64,000 bases of DNA from Gnetum montanum. Taxonomy: Eukaryota > Streptophyta > Gnetopsida > Gnetales > Gnetaceae. The DNA lies in contig MNCI01036292.1 of assembly GCA_015680685.1 (NCBI GenBank), positions 1,049,978 to 1,113,977 on the forward strand, written 5' to 3'. This document shows positions 10,016-23,113 of this stretch, one piece after another (position 1 is the stretch's first letter; each line of letters opens with the position of its first letter). The notes under the pieces are model-generated. The model had not been told where the DNA came from. It searched no databases and worked only from the letters and a program-made list of their open reading frames with translations. A program made the position numbers and the translations under genes.

Positions 10016-12515
10016 AGGTGAGTGTAGATGATTGCATGTAGTCATGTTGTATTCTTGTGAAAGTCTTGTAAAAAAAACTAGAAAAACATCAAGCCACACC
10101 AATCTTAATGAAGTGAATATGCACAAATAAAAGGAAAGCAATGCTATAAAATTTATCCTAAGTATGCACATGTAAAGAAAGTAAGCATGTTTGTGCTGAT
10201 TTTAGGCCTCAGTAGGCCATGAGTACTAGTTTAAAGCCTTAGCACATTATGGGGTAGTAGATGTGTCATTTTAGGTAAGGTTGGTAGTGTGTGGAATGTG
10301 AGATCAGCCTATTCTTTCACTAAATAGTGAGAAAAATCAAAATTTTTCTAATTTTGGGTGACCCCAAATATGCTTCCACCCAACTATGCTCTCCACTACA
10401 CAAATAGTGTTGAGCGTAGTCTCAAGGTTGGTAAGTCATTAAGTGCTACTGGGGGGTATAAAAGCCCATTTTGTACCATGGGTATGTTTGACATTTTCAA
10501 AGTTGCAAAATGCAAAGTTCAGAGCATAGACTTCCTATTGGTGTAGCACATTGCTAGTACAGAGCATAGTTGCTATGAGGATGATGTGCCAAAGTGGATG
10601 CCTACATCCTAGAGTGGTGAATGTAGACAAGGGAGAACAAGCACTAGGCTACCTACCATGGGAACGCATGGAGGAGAGGAGGATGCCACTATCTGCCAAG
10701 TACCCTAATTACACTCTTCCCATTTACCATTTTTTTATTTTTCTACATTTCTTCTCTACACTTTGGGGTTTTGGGCTTGGGAATTGGTGGTGCCCTATTG
10801 TGGCAAGGGTCATTGCCACCATGGTTGTTTAGGCCAGCATGATAGGAAGGGAGTGCATTGGGAAGGATTTTGTTTTCTGGCACAAACAAGGGTTTTCCTT
10901 TAACATGGGATTAGTGATGGGTGCACGTGGGGGCGTGGTAGGCTTGGCTATGATTGGTTTTCTACATGGAAGGGTTTTGTGTTGGTTGTAGCTATGATAG
11001 TAGATAGTGCAAGTATAGGAGGAAAGGTTGTGGGCTTCCACAAGGGCTATGTGTAGGACTACAGATCTAGTCAAGACTTTCTTGCAATGGGAAGGGTTTT
11101 TTTTCTACAAAAAATTTTGTTTTCAAATATTTCTATTTTATAGCATGGTGGGCAAGGGCAAGGTAGGGATCGGGGCTTTGGTGGTGACCGTAGGATGACT
11201 AGCTACATGTGTAGAGTTAAGGATGCATGATGAGGGTCTAACAAATTTCTTTTGTTTGAGAATTTTACAATTTTTGGCATAGGGTAGTGGTGAGGGCTCT
11301 AGTTGTGGCTGAGGATGGCTTTCTGTAGAGCCAAGGGATGGTAGGCGTTTGCCATGTGATTTCTTATTTTCCAAGGGAAAGAAAATGTAGGCGAGGGTCA
11401 AGAAAGTTAGGGGTGGTAAGGGCTACAGGAAAGTTGTGCTCTGTAGTGCATTTGTAGGGGCTAGGCATGGTACCAATGGTGCATTTTTCCTATTTATTTT
11501 TCATTTTTGGATTTTTCATGAAATTCTTAGTGTAGTGGTAGAGTAGGGTAGAGGCATGGCATAGGGTAGCACAATTGGTATGGGCAACATGGCTGCAAGG
11601 ACTGTGGCAGGGGTAGATGTTAGGTGGCACAGCAATAAGGACAATGGCCATGGTAGGCACCTAATGCACACTTCTCCTTGTAGTGGTGGAGGATGCAGGG
11701 TGCTTAGGGTATGGTGGGGCAAAACGGATGGTAGTCAATGCACAATGCCATGGTAGGGTGCAGTGCATGGAGAGAGTGTTGGGATAGTAGCTAAGACCTT
11801 GCTTCTTGTAGGCCATAACCAAGACTATGCTCTCTATCTTGGAGACATAGTTGATACCAAGTGTTTGACAACATGTTGTCTACCCAATAGTTAGTTTTTT
11901 TGTGTGACTATAGTCTATGGAGAGAGTAGTTAGGGAGTTAGAATTTTTGCAACCTAGAACTACGCTCTCTAGTTTTTTAAAGCATAGTTAGGGTGATCTA
12001 TAGTTAGAAAAAATTACTTTGTCTCTAGACTACGCTCTCTACTGAGGTAGCCCAAAGTTAGAAAAAATTTGCTACTTTCCAAACTACACTACACGAATTT
12101 AGAAAAAGTTTGGAAAATTCTTGTAAACCATTCATAATGCTAAACTTGTAAAACTTGAAATGATGCCAATGATGCCAAACTTGTGGGTGCATTGTAACCA
12201 TGATAAATTTGTAAAAACATGTAAACCATAATGATGACAAACAACTATGACATGCAAACTACAATAATGCTAAATGTGTAAACAGATGTGAAACAAGATA
12301 CTAATCCTATGCAAAACATGTTGTACCTTAGTAAGTACCAAACACATCAAATGTATTTATTGACATCCGATACTTATGGGGCCCCAAGGGCATTAAAATA
12401 TTTTTTTTAATCATTTTCATGTTATGCTAATTTTTCAAAGCTTAATTTAATGAATTTTTGAAAAAATTTACATGCAATTATATGTATACTAATATTTCGT
12501 TTATTACTTTTGCAG
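10016..12515. other. Element B spacer between RT and the antisense gene
   Basis: A 2.5-kb stretch without a recognisable protein. At 10195-10270 are TTTTAGGCC/AGGCCAT boundary repeats. From about 10330 and again at 11800-12080 are ACTACGCTCTCTA-like units similar to those in the B LTR and leader. A TATAAAAG box on the + strand lies at 10457-10464. The middle, 10550-11780, is G-rich low-complexity text with short ORFs that I do not trust. The 3' end, 12490-12515, is a pyrimidine-rich tract ending TTTTGCAG, a good splice acceptor for the antisense gene. Confidence 0.5.
10457..10464 (+). promoter_or_regulatory. Candidate TATA box for the element B antisense gene
   Basis: TATAAAAG after a run of six G and before GCCCATT, on the same strand as the antisense gene and about 2.05 kb upstream of its first visible acceptor site. 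If used, it would imply an untranslated first exon spliced to 12516. No transcript evidence is available. Confidence 0.25.
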
Positions 12516-15500
12516 TTGAAGGGTGCTACTAAAGCCCATCCTAGTTGTCGTGCAGCTTGTGGGCATTCTATGTTGCATGAGTGAGCCTATTCCTAACACT
12601 CTGTTATCAGATATGCATGTGGGCCATCAAGAAGTGTGGTTCTAGCCAAGGGCACATGAGCTCTTGGAATTCCTACTATAGCACTTTAGTGTGATGATGT
12701 CATCACACTTAGCAATGAAGGTTGCTAGTGCCATCACAGAGACATTGTTGCGTGAGGTTAATAGGACATTTTGGTGTTCATGTTTGATGAGCTCACTATT
12801 AGTGATGACAGAGTTAGTGGTTCAAGGAGAGGTCCTAAGGATGCTCATCCCTTATCCAAGATCTGGCAGATGAAACGGTTTAGTTGCTATTAGAAGAGAA
12901 ACATCCTCTTTGTTGCTCTATGAGTGCACACTTTGTTTCAAAACCCACCCAGAACTATTTACTACATTGGATGGTAAGCACTTTTATGATTTTTACAATG
13001 TGTTATTTACTATTGGTTCATGCTAAGTTCCTAATTGCTCATGCTTGTTGCTAGATTTAGAGTTGACAAGTGGGGCCTACATGATGAGAGGGATGCTCTA
13101 TCCCTAACCCGCACCACTATAGAGGTGTTCTCCTCTAGCATGAATGTTCGCGAAGCTGTACTTGTGCAAGTGGGTTCTGATATAAGGGCCTACCCTACCT
13201 AGTACCCAAGGGCATATGAGTGGTACAAGACTTAAGGCTAGTTGGATGAGGAGTGGGCTAATAGTAAGCTTAACATGGAGGAGATGCTTGCACCACCATC
13301 TCCATCATGCACTCTATTTGTACCACATAGGCATTTATCATTTGGCTCTTGTGCTTGCTCACATGCTTGTTGATTTAACTTTGCATGGTGTTAACATTAT
13401 TTTTCCTCTATTATAGTGGTAGTTTCTTTAGGTGAGGTGAAAATGGTCACCATAGGCTACACAGAAGCCACCCTCATCATGAAATATGATGATGTAGAGG
13501 GTGCACAACATTGTTTTTGCCACTGGGCCTAAGATGAATTGACCACTAGGCTCACACGTGTTGGATTGATGGACCTATTCTTGGCCCTTAGCCTAAGAAT
13601 TCTAGTGGTTAAAATGGTCACAATCATTAACTCCTTTAACAGCGATGTTAGGCATTTCATCACTAGAATGCATGATGTGAGGGTAGTGCTAGACCTCAGC
13701 GAGGCCTTCTTTGCCAACCTCTTTGGAATCCTTACTAATGGCCCATTGGTAATTGATAAGAATAGTAGGGAGGTGGACCACAAAGGGGAGATTAAGGGCT
13801 AGTTGAGGGTCAACTAATCTCACAAGGGAATACCCATCAAGGATGTGTTGATGCCTTTGGTTTGAGAGCTCTACCCTCTCTTTCATGCCCATGTGTTTCC
13901 AAAGTTTCTCTCCCAAGGGAAAACCCTTGGGGTAGAGCAAGCATGGATGATGAAAGAGGTGTTGCAGGAGGGCATGAGATTTAACTAGGCTTCCTACATC
14001 ACCATCGACTTTTATGTAGAGATCTCCAGGCTATGCTTTAACCTCCAAGCAAGGTATCACATACACTTTGCATTCTTCGTAGGGTATCTATGAAGGTTTT
14101 GAAAGCTCTTGGTGGTATGTGATGGTGGGTAATGGGTGGTATAGAACTAGAAGCTACTATCAAAACCATGGATTAAACATATGTTCATGAGCACTCATGC
14201 GTAGGATCCCCCAGAGGGGATTTCTAAGTCATTCTTAATAATGACCAAAGGTATCATGGGGCATGCACAATATTCACATGATAGCATAGGCAAGGGCCCC
14301 CCAATTAGCATTGTGGATGTGAACAAAGTGAATTGCTACATTGTAGAGATGGTAGGACCATCCAAGATGAAGATTAAGAGGCTACACCCCACAAAGGAGG
14401 TTGCTCTTAAGGTTGGATGAGTAAGTAATAAGAAGATTAGTCTTAAGTTTCATATCTTTTTCAAAGAGGTTGTAGGTTAGTATGTTTAACTTAAATGAAT
14501 TGATTGTATGAATGTTTATATTTTATGTCTTTTTTGTGCTATATTATGCTAATGTGCTAATGTATACTAATTTGTGTAAGTTACTGAAATGGGAGAAAAG
14601 ACCATTGAAGCAGTGATGAAAGTAGAGGATGTGCCCCCTCAAGCTAAGGAGGTGGAGGCCCATAGAGATGGCTTGCACGAGGCCATAGAAAACCTTCAGC
14701 AGTTGGAAAAGGGGCTGCTACACCTCGATGGGGGTGATTTTTATTACCTTTTCGATGGTGTACAGTTGGGGAATCCCCTTGCTCTTATGCATGATGGCCT
14801 ACTAGTGAATACTTGGATTACCATCTATTGTTGCTCTTTTTCTCTAGCATCTTTGGCTATTTGATTATATGTTGATTACATTATTGTGCTGCAGCCTTAG
14901 TTGCACTTGCCAATGGTCCAACATCTACTTATTACATTAAGCCATGGGTAGATATGCCTAACCAGATTGCCTTTATGGAGGGTGTTGAGGAGGACATGGT
15001 TGACCACCTATAGTAGGTAGATCCTAAGCTCGGTATGTGCATGATGTTTTTCTTTGCTTATGTTGCTTTACAGATTGAATGCTTAGTCTTTTTGGCCAAT
15101 GTTGATTTGCTTGTTGCATGCCAATAGGTTCTAAGCTTTAATAGGATCCAATAAAAGTGGCAAAAGTGGATGCTATCCTTGAGTTCCCTTCTGAAGTGGA
15201 GTAGGTATCTCATCGTACATATGAGGTAGCTAGCAAATGCATGCTTTCCTATGTGAAATCATTATGGATCTACAGGCACTCAAATGAGCGAAAGCACATG
15301 CATGAGCTCAAGGAGAGGGTGATGAGCCAAGACACAAAGATTGGGGATCTTCAGTCTTGATATGACTTTTTGATGGCTTTGTCATAGGGAGATAGTAGTT
15401 GGTAGATGTCCAAGATCGATTATGCTTGGTATTGGTTAACCATCTGGTGCAAAAATGAGGCCACCTAAGAGATTATCAAGTAGCAGCTATAGATGGCTTT

Positions 15501-16117
15501 GCTTACCCAAAAGAACTAGGACTAAAAAAAATATAGCACTAAGATATATAGATGGATGTAGACTTAAAAGAACCACAAGCACCAGTACAAGCACAAGCAT
15601 GATGCATATGTTTAATGGTACAAAGAGGATTTTGTTGAATGCTGCTACCTCGAGATGTTTCTTGAGGCAACCAATTGGAGATAGGCCTAGGAGTTGTTTT
15701 CTTATCATACCATGATGAGTGGTTCTCCCAAGAGTAGATTGACACCCCTTAGAAGTGGTTTCCTCTATAGATTTTCCATGGAGCTGCCCACATGGACCAC
15801 CATGGACAAAGGCAAGACCCTTGCAGGGGGTTGACTTTGGCTAGGAGGACTTGATGCAACTACTTGAGGTTGAGATCCTTTGACACTTGGAGGATGTCAT
15901 TGATAGATTGCCTCTAGACATGATCAATGTAGGACCCTCTCAAGTTAGTTTTTTGTTTGTTTTTATGCTTTTCATGTTAGTTTGTGTTTTGTACATTTGC
16001 TTACTAATTTTTTGTTTTTTTGCTATTTTTTGATAGCAGGCACCAAGTGATGTTGTGGGCCCAAGAAGCACAGTGGAGGAAGAGATACCTCCACCTCCAC
16101 CTAGCATCACTAGTTGA
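12516..16117 (+). pseudogene. Element B antisense spliced gene (unknown protein)
   Basis: Second copy of the antisense gene, longer at its 5' end than the A copy. Introns I can place: upstream acceptor at 12515, 12974-13054, acceptor at 13416, 14805-14894, 15033-15127 and 15944-16039. Exon 14895-15032 is 138 bp, as in A (2056-2193), and encodes a matching MEGV segment. Exon 15128-15943 (816 bp, versus 821 in A) contains a coiled-coil-like NERKHMHELKERVMSQDTKI. The last exon, 16040-16117, encodes a Pro/Glu-rich tail ending ITS and TGA. The LFGI and FAFFVGYL segments match A and E. In-frame stops, mostly TAG, mark it as inactive. Function unknown. Confidence 0.72.
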
Positions 16118-17050
16118 GCATGTTCGAATGTAGCATTGCTATTGGGAATTTTTACACTTTTATGTATTTGTTGCTAGATGGTGTTGATGCTAATGCCATG
16201 TACTGTTATTAATGCAAGATGGCATGTTATGAATGTGTCTACTATATTGTGTGTATGGTGTGTAGATTTTTGCATTTATTTGTTATGTGTTTAATGGTAA
16301 TGCAATGGATTGATGTGACTAGGCCATTGCAAGCCCCATGCTAGTTTAAGGCCATGGTAGGAGGGTCAATGGTAGCTTAAGGTCATTTTGGGCTACGAGT
16401 TGCTAATTTAGGGCCATGGTGGGCTGTGGTGGTAGTTTCAGGCCATTTCAAGCTACAGTATGTTGTTATACATATTTTTTTGTAACTTTACGCTTTTCTA
16501 ATTTTTATGTATTTTGATGTTTTTCATGTGTAAGCTTATAATCATTAAAGATTAAACTAAACAAACAAATGCATAAACTAAGCAAACATGCACAAACAAA
16601 GGGAATAAATGCATAATAAAGTAAACAATGCATGATACAAACAACCATGCTAAATGTAAATGCAGAAAAAGTGCAGGCAAGAAAGATATGGGCTAATGAA
16701 GGGTAAGAAGGCACCTAACAAGCATTTAATTGAGGGGATACCTTAGTCACATAGTTTCTTCCTAACCTGGTGTTGGTTAAGGGGTGTGTAGGGCATATAC
16801 TGTATGATGTAGTATTTACATTGACCTACATCTACTATATCAAAGGGTAATTGAACCCATAAAGCATCCTTTGGGAGGTCTTTAGTCCCTTTTGGCTCCT
16901 CGAGTTGGTCTACTTCACATGCTTCACTCTCGTCCTTTATAGGAAGCGCATCATCAGGAACTCCACCTCTGACCCTTTTACCATAAATGATAACCTCACC
17001 ACCTTCATATGGAAGATGGACTTCTTAGTGAGTGGGAGAGCATATAACCT
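16118..17050. other. Element B spacer between the antisense gene and protease
   Basis: The first part holds a T-rich tail of the antisense gene. From about 16318 to 16455 are boundary repeats of the type TAGTTTxAGGCCATxxxxGGC. The rest, 16460-17050, includes an A-rich block and a diverged protease C-terminal linker, with no reliable reading frame. Confidence 0.5.
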
Positions 17051-17560
17051 ATAGCTGGGCCAACTAAGGCCTACCTAAGATAAGGTTGAAGCTCAGCATC
17101 TGCTTGATGATGATGAACTTTGCAGTGGTTGGGAATTTCTCCCCTACCATGAAGGCTATTGTGACCATTCCCCTAAAAAAAACGTGCGACCAATTGAAGG
17201 ACTTGAGGCACATTGTCTTAATGGGTTTGATTTGTTTGGAAAGACCCAGCTTGTCAATGAATGTGTATGGGATGATGTTCATTATTGTCCCATCATTGCC
17301 ATGCACCCTTTGAATTTTGCATTGCCCTATGCAAATGGTGATAAACATAGGCATGGTGATGAACCAATCCTTCTGAGGGTCAACCTTGATCACCTCACTG
17401 TGAAACACGAGGGTGCTAAACTTGATTCCTATGATGTAATAGGCATCATCATAGTATGGATGGATTGTTCATTTGGTAGGATGTCCTTCGTAATAGGAAT
17501 GGAAGCCAACATGTACACCATTTCTTCATGATGGGTGGAGGATGTCATGATCAAGTCGTA
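17050..17560 (-). pseudogene. Element B aspartic protease
   Basis: Retroelement protease on the minus strand. The open segment 17408-17064 contains QRVHGNDGTIMNIIPYTFID, then AKFIIIKQMLSFNLILGRP, aligning with element C. The expected D-x-G catalytic aspartate is Asn (N-D-G), a G-to-A type change that should abolish activity. Upstream, the TAHxEA-type linker is present only in degenerate form. Confidence 0.8.
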
Positions 17561-17699
17561 TAGGCTCAACATTGTGTTCTTTTGTCTTAAAGCTTATTTC
17601 ACCTAGGCCAATGCATCTAAGATATTTTTTCCATTGTCTACTATGTTGTTGACCTTAACCTCTTCCATGTAGCCAAGGATATGAATCTCTTAAGGAGGG

Positions 17700-20387
17700 G
17701 ATTTGGGCTTGGCTTGCCTTGTTTTCCTAGGAGCCTTAATGCTTAGTTGTTGGTTTCTTGTGGTGGCCTTCTCAGTTGATTTGGCCATGGGGATAGAGGA
17801 TAGGGGGATCAACTTCAATGAGCCTAGCTCTCTTTGGTCCTGGTGCTATTTAAGCATTTTATCTGTGAGGTTCTCATTAGGCCTCTTAGCTTGCCACTTA
17901 GATTTTTCACTAGTGTTGCCTATAGAATGATCCCTTAGACGAGCAGGAATTGATACATTTTCCACCACCAATATTTGGATAGGTGAGGAGTCCACACATT
18001 GCGAAACCCTAATGAGAAATAGTTACTACTGCAATGTGCTATAGGATCCTGATCAAAAAGGGTGTTGTGGGTGCCCAAAGTGGTATTCTAACAACAAAAG
18101 GGGACCTTAAATTTGTGAAGGATGAGGGGGGTCCAGCATTGCCAAGAAACACATAGGCTATGAATGGTTGTTGCACTAGCTCTGGGTTGTCATCAATGCT
18201 AATAGTGTTGATGGTCTAACCTACATCACCCATGTTTAGAGGATCCTTTCAAACTCTCATCGATTGGTTTTGAGGATGAAGTAGGTTGGTGGCATCAAGC
18301 ACCAACTTGCCTTTGTTAATCATGCATTAGATGTCATCTTATAGAGGCATGCAGAAGTCAATGTTCTAGCTAGACAATTGATGGTAATGGCAGAACCTAT
18401 CTAGCCTGAAATGCTTTAGTATCAGAGGCCTATTGGGGGCTATGGTTGAGGGATTTCTAAGGAGCTCAAAATATTTATCATCTCTCTTATGAGCTTCCTC
18501 AGATATCTACTTGTATTGGACTCATCCAGCCTTGAGCAATTGGTCCAAGAGTTCCAATGACGTTAGGGCTAATAGGTTGTAATTTGATTGGTCACTGCAC
18601 TCAAAGTGGAGCCTTGGGGTAGCTTGGCCTATGACATTGTTGATGTAGGCTAGTTGCTTGCAGCAGTTCTAGGGATGAAATCTTTGTTGTTGGCTGGAGA
18701 TTTGGGTGGCCTTACCATGAGTTTAGGGTTAGTTAGCTTCCCCTTGTTGGCCACCGTTGCCACTATTATGGCTGGTTTTTGCTTGTCCTTGTCCTTCTTG
18801 ACATGGAGGTTCTTGTAGGCCATGTAGGATAGGTCCTTGCTAGCTTTCATCGCATCCTAAATGCTCTTAGTTTGAGTGAATGCTTGCCTCAAGGATTACA
18901 AGGCTAGATAATACAACTTTGAATTAATAAAGTCATTCATTGCACCTTTGAAGATTGCTAGTAGGTGCATTTCAACAATTCGCTTGCATATTTCATTAAG
19001 TAAAGTACCCTAGTGTTGAATGAATTTCTACATGGGCTCTATGTGGGCCTACTTAATCTACATGAGCTAGTCTAGGGTTTCCTCTAGCTTCAAGTTATAG
19101 TTGAAGCATGTGAAGAATTGGCTAAGGAGATCCTCCAAAGAAGAAATGGAGGCCCTAGGTAGTTCATGGTACTTGTCCAATGCCTTGCCAATTAAAGACA
19201 TGGAAAACACATGTATGATGGTGTGTTGCCATGCTTGCAGTGAAAGGCACTCAGACCAAAATGTTACAAGGTAGACATTGGAATCCTCTTCACTGTTGTA
19301 TTTGATGAATTGGGGGAGTGGGAGCCCAATTGGTAGTGTTAGTGGTGGAATAGCAAAACTAGTCAAATGATCTTGGTAGAAGTCCATCACATGGACTATT
19401 TTAGAGGAGGCAACCTTAAGCAGCTTGACCTCCTCTATTAAGGTCTGAATGAGCTGGAATGCCTAATCGAAGTTCAAGGATGTTGTGGTAGAATACATTG
19501 GTTGTGTTACCCACTATATCATTTTTGTGGCCCATAACCTAGCTGTAGATTGTGGAGCCATGTAGGATGTTTGTTGCATAGGCTATGTCATGGACATAGT
19601 GATTGGAGCCCACCATTGATTTGGTGGTTTCAGTTGCCATGGAAGATGCCAATGAAATAGCCATGATGTGTGATGCCTAAGCCATTTGGTGTTGGGAGGG
19701 GTTCATGATGTGAATGTAAGGTTGTGTAGACATAATAGTTACCAGCAAGGAAGCTTGAATAGGCTGTGGTTGCACCAAAAAGGGCACATTGAAGGGAGGT
19801 ACTGCATCCTAGCACATGTGCTGGGTTTGGTGGGTCACCACCATAGGCATTGACTTGGGAGGTGACATTGGGGTTATCACTGTCTCTAAGAAGACAGATG
19901 AGTGGGACTATGGAAGAACAAAAGTAGAGATTTTCCACTTGAAGGAGGTATGAAATGAGTCCTTGTGCCTTGAACAAGCCTTAAACTCATCCTACTCTTC
20001 TTATAGGGGCTTCTCATAGTCAGTCCCTACATCACGTTCACTAGCCTAAATGAGCTAGGCAAGCATCCACCGATAAGGTTTGGTGAGTAGGATGAAATCA
20101 ATAGTGAAGGGAAAGTACTCCTGTTCATTTTAGTGTATGAGCTCATAACTTTGTTTAGCCTCCATGTTTTAGTGGTCTACAAATAGACCCACTTGGAGTT
20201 GCATCCAAATGAAGTTATATTGCTCATCATTGAGCATTGCATACTTGGGTTCTTGGTGATGTAGCCTGAGGGACTACCCTGCCTTTTCCATAGCAAGACT
20301 ACCAGAGTGGTCGATTTTATCCTCTTGTTATGTAGGTAGGATAGAAAGTGTATTTGGAATTGATGCCGAACATTGCTCAAAGTTCAT
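17700..20387 (-). pseudogene. Element B gag polyprotein
   Basis: The gag frame starts at an ATG at 20387 on the minus strand and continues with many stops. The N-terminal FPFTIDFILLTKPYRW stretch near 20110 matches the FIPTPDIAIPLTETYQW stretch of A. The capsid core at 19390-19067 contains MDFYQDHLTSFAIPPLTLP, LSLQAW, and ISSLEDLLSQFFTCFNYNL. The lysine-rich C-terminal part at 18850-18650 includes KKDKDKQKP. The nucleocapsid knuckle near 18400 is degenerate. It would have formed the particle shell. Confidence 0.8.
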
Positions 20388-20887
20388 AGTGTAAGAGGAG
20401 GAAAAATGGCTAACTTTGAAATTTTTTTGAAAAATGGCTAAGTATAAAAACTATAGAAAAATGGCTAAGTATGGGAATTGCAAGAAAGAAAATAAGGATA
20501 AAACATGAAAAAAAATGGCTAAGTGTAAAAATTGTGAAAAATAACTAACTACAAAAGCTACTGAAAATTGCCAACTCTAGGACTACACTTTCTATGATGA
20601 GAGCCAACTATGCTCTCTATGTTGAGAGCCAACTACACTCTCCTAAGCACCAAAAGTTTAGCTAAGTGTTGGATGTACACTTTGGGGTTGCCATGTAGAA
20701 TTCTAGGGAAATCGATGATGGGGACTAGTCTACACTAGCTAGTTTATAGACGAAGCCAGTGCTAGCCCAAGATCTAGCTACTGCATGGGGCAAGTCCACA
20801 GGAGTGTTGGGTCTACACTAGCCTAAAGCTAACAATGGTGGTAGAGAAAGCATGCAAGGGAACATCCAAAGAAGAAAATGACACTTG
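20388..20887 (-). other. Element B 5' leader
   Basis: Leader between primer site and gag. It has an A-rich AAAAATGGCTAAG repeat (20405-20530) and three ACTAxxCTCTCTATG-like units (20580-20650), similar to motifs in the B spacer near 12000. No coding region seen. Confidence 0.5.
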
Positions 20888-20904
20888 TCATCCTGCTAGT
20901 ACCA
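20888..20904 (-). other. Element B primer-binding site (degenerate)
   Basis: On the minus strand, seven bases after the LTR end (GTCACTACA at 20911), TGGTACTAGCAGGATGA matches 12 of 17 positions of the element C site TGGCGCTAGAAGGAGGG. The position fits a decayed primer-binding site. Confidence 0.5.
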
Positions 20905-20910
20905 AAACAT

Positions 20911-21355
20911 TGTAGTGACTAAAACCTTCAAATGCTAGAATGGGAACATTGAGAGGTTTGCGAGAACATAGCTTTAACCCTACATCCACGTGATGGCCTA
21001 TTGGAAGTTGAGATGGGATGCTTAGAATGGTCTTGTCGATCAAACTAGGACTTACTACATGCGATGGCATAACATTGTTAAGGGCTTGCATGATTTTTGT
21101 AGCATCAATGATGTCAACAAAGCTAAGCATAGTCAAGGATTTCCCTTGAACACAGAGGTATCAATGCACAATTACATGCAAAAATAACAAAAATTGTGAG
21201 TAAATGCTAGAATGAAAATAAAATGCTAGAAGAAATGCATAGGGAGAGAGTGAGAAAGAGAGCGGAACCACCCCAAACAAGGAGAGCATAGTTAATTACA
21301 AGAAAGGTGAGGAGGTACACAGTGTACAAATAGATGTAATAGGCAGAGTAGTCAT
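20911..21355 (-). repeat. Element B 5' LTR, U5-side part
   Basis: Downstream part of the B 5' LTR, separated from the rest by element C. It ends on the minus strand with TTTTAGTCACTACA, equivalent to TTTTAGTTGCTACA in element E. The 5 bases next to C, GTCAT (21351-21355), form the target duplication with ATCAT (29328-29332). Confidence 0.78.
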
Positions 21356-22687
21356 TGAAACACCACAAAATTTGGAGCTTTGTACTATTCAACACCGAGC
21401 AGGTCCCGGCAATCCACTGGCAAGCACAAGCTTCTCTGACGCCAAACGAGGTGACTTTAGAGAGCTTTGAAGATCAAAGGTGCAAATTTTTACTAAGTGT
21501 CAACAGCGTATACGTCCAGCGTATACACCAGCATCCAACAGCGTATACGCCAGCATCCAACAGCGTATACGCCAGTATCCGACAACGTCTACGCCCAGCA
21601 TAGACGCCAGCATCCAACAGCGTATACGCCAGCATCCAACAGTGTCTACGCCCAGCGTAGACACCAGCATCCCACAGCGTCTACGCCCAGCGTAGACGCC
21701 AGCATCCCACAGCGTCTACACCCAGCGTAGATGCCAGCACCCCATAGTGTATACGCCAGCGTATACGCCAGCATCGGACAGCAGTGCCAACAACATATAT
21801 GCCCAGCGTCTAGGCCAGCATTCATCAGCGTATACGCCGAGCGTCTATGCCTAGCATCTACGCCCAACGTATACCATGTTTCTAAATGTACACGCCCGGT
21901 CGGCACGCCCAGTAACCCTTCCCCCTATAAAAATCCCAGTTTTCCACGTTTTCAGGGTCGGTAAAATTTACAGGAACACACCCAGGAACAATTACGCTGC
22001 AATACTTGTAAGCCGTGGACAGTGTCTACGCCGCGTCCGTAGCATAACCCAACCCAGCGGCCCAGCACCCACCGGGGCTTTATGTCCACCTTGTGTACAC
22101 GCACAACTGCGTTAAGACTGGTACCTCGAAAACTGTTTTCTTACAGCGTCATTATTACGCTGTTTACATTTGTCTACGCTGTTTAAACTCATTTTACGCT
22201 TTACGCTTTATGCTGTTTAAACCCTGTTTACGCTTTACGCTGTCTACGCTCTGTTTACGCTATTTACGCTTTACGCCCTGTTTAAACCCTATTTATGCTT
22301 TACACTCTATTTACACTGTATACGCCCGACACTGTTTACGCCCGTCTACACTTACGCTGCATCTGTTTCACTGTTTACGCTGTATACACCCAACACTGTT
22401 TAAACGCCTCGTTTACGCTGTTACGCTGTTTATACTTTGTTTACACCCTGTTTTCACTGTTCGCTCTGTTTACGCCCGTTACACAGTTTACGTATAACCC
22501 AGCGTATAACACTTCGGTGGCGCTCGGGGAAATCCTTGTCTAATCCGCGTGCGGACCACCCAAGGTACCCTACCTTCGTGCTTTCCAGCATGCCCTCGGG
22601 CGAAGGTAGGATCATCTGTGCCCGTCCTGCGATCCCGCGGTCTCTATTTTTCCTTCCAGTCGGGGACCGACGATTTCAGGAGGTATA
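21356..22687 (+). repeat. Element C 5' LTR (1332 bp)
   Basis: Starts TGAAACACCACAAAATT and ends GGTATA (the 3' copy ends GGTACA). A TATA box, TATAAAAA, is at 21926-21933. Upstream of it (about 21508-21870) is an array of short GCGTATACGC and GCGTCTACGC/GCGTAGACGC units. Downstream (about 22155-22500) is a second array built from GTTTACGC and TTTACGCTGTTTAAACCC units. Relative to the 3' LTR it lacks about 24 bp just upstream of the TATA box, including a CACGTG. Confidence 0.92.
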
Positions 22688-22692
22688 GAAAT

Positions 22693-22709
22693 TGGCGCTA
22701 GAAGGAGGG
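22693..22709 (+). other. Element C primer-binding site
   Basis: TGGCGCTAGAAGGAGGG lies five bases after the LTR end. From memory this is complementary to the 3' end of plant tRNA-Asn (ending ...CCTTCTAGCGCCA). Degenerate forms stand at the same place in A, B and E. Confidence 0.78.
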
Positions 22710-22904
22710 CCTGCACCTAAAAACGGCCTCAGAGTTCTCGGCGTCTACGCTACCGCGTTCACGCTGACTCTACCCCAAAACCTCCCAGCGTATATGCTGT
22801 CTCTTTACGCTCCATTCTACGTTGTAGCCAGCATCTACGCTACACAAACCCTGTTTACGTTGTCCAACACACGCGTTACGCTACACGCTGTTCAGCATAT
22901 GCCT

Positions 22905-23079
22905 ACGCCAGTGTCTACGCTGCACACTTACGCCAGCGTCTACGCTGCACACTCAATCCAACATCTACGCTGCACACTTATGCCAACATCTACGCTGCAC
23001 ACTCAAGCCAGCGTCTACGCTGCACACTTACGCTAGCGTCTACATTGCATGGTTACGCCAGCGTCTACGCTGCACACTT
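22905..23079 (+). repeat. Seven 25-bp tandem repeats in the element C leader
   Basis: Seven consecutive 25-bp units with consensus ACGCCAGCGTCTACGCTGCA plus CACTT. Most differences are C-to-T or G-to-A at CpG. The run ends just before gag. The core GCGTCTACGC is the same word used in the LTR array. Confidence 0.9.
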
Positions 23080-23113
23080 ATTAACCAGCTCATACGCTGT
23101 CCCGCCACCATCA

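Noticed and set aside
21508-21870. CRISPR-like array
   Set aside because: Units are 22-35 bp, overlap, vary in order and lie inside an LTR of a plant retrotransposon; there are no spacers of uniform length and no cas genes.
22093-22688. Cysteine/leucine-rich ORFs in the GTTTACGC array of the C LTR
   Set aside because: Arise from the tandem TTTACGC repeats in three frames at once, with no codon-level conservation between the two LTRs.
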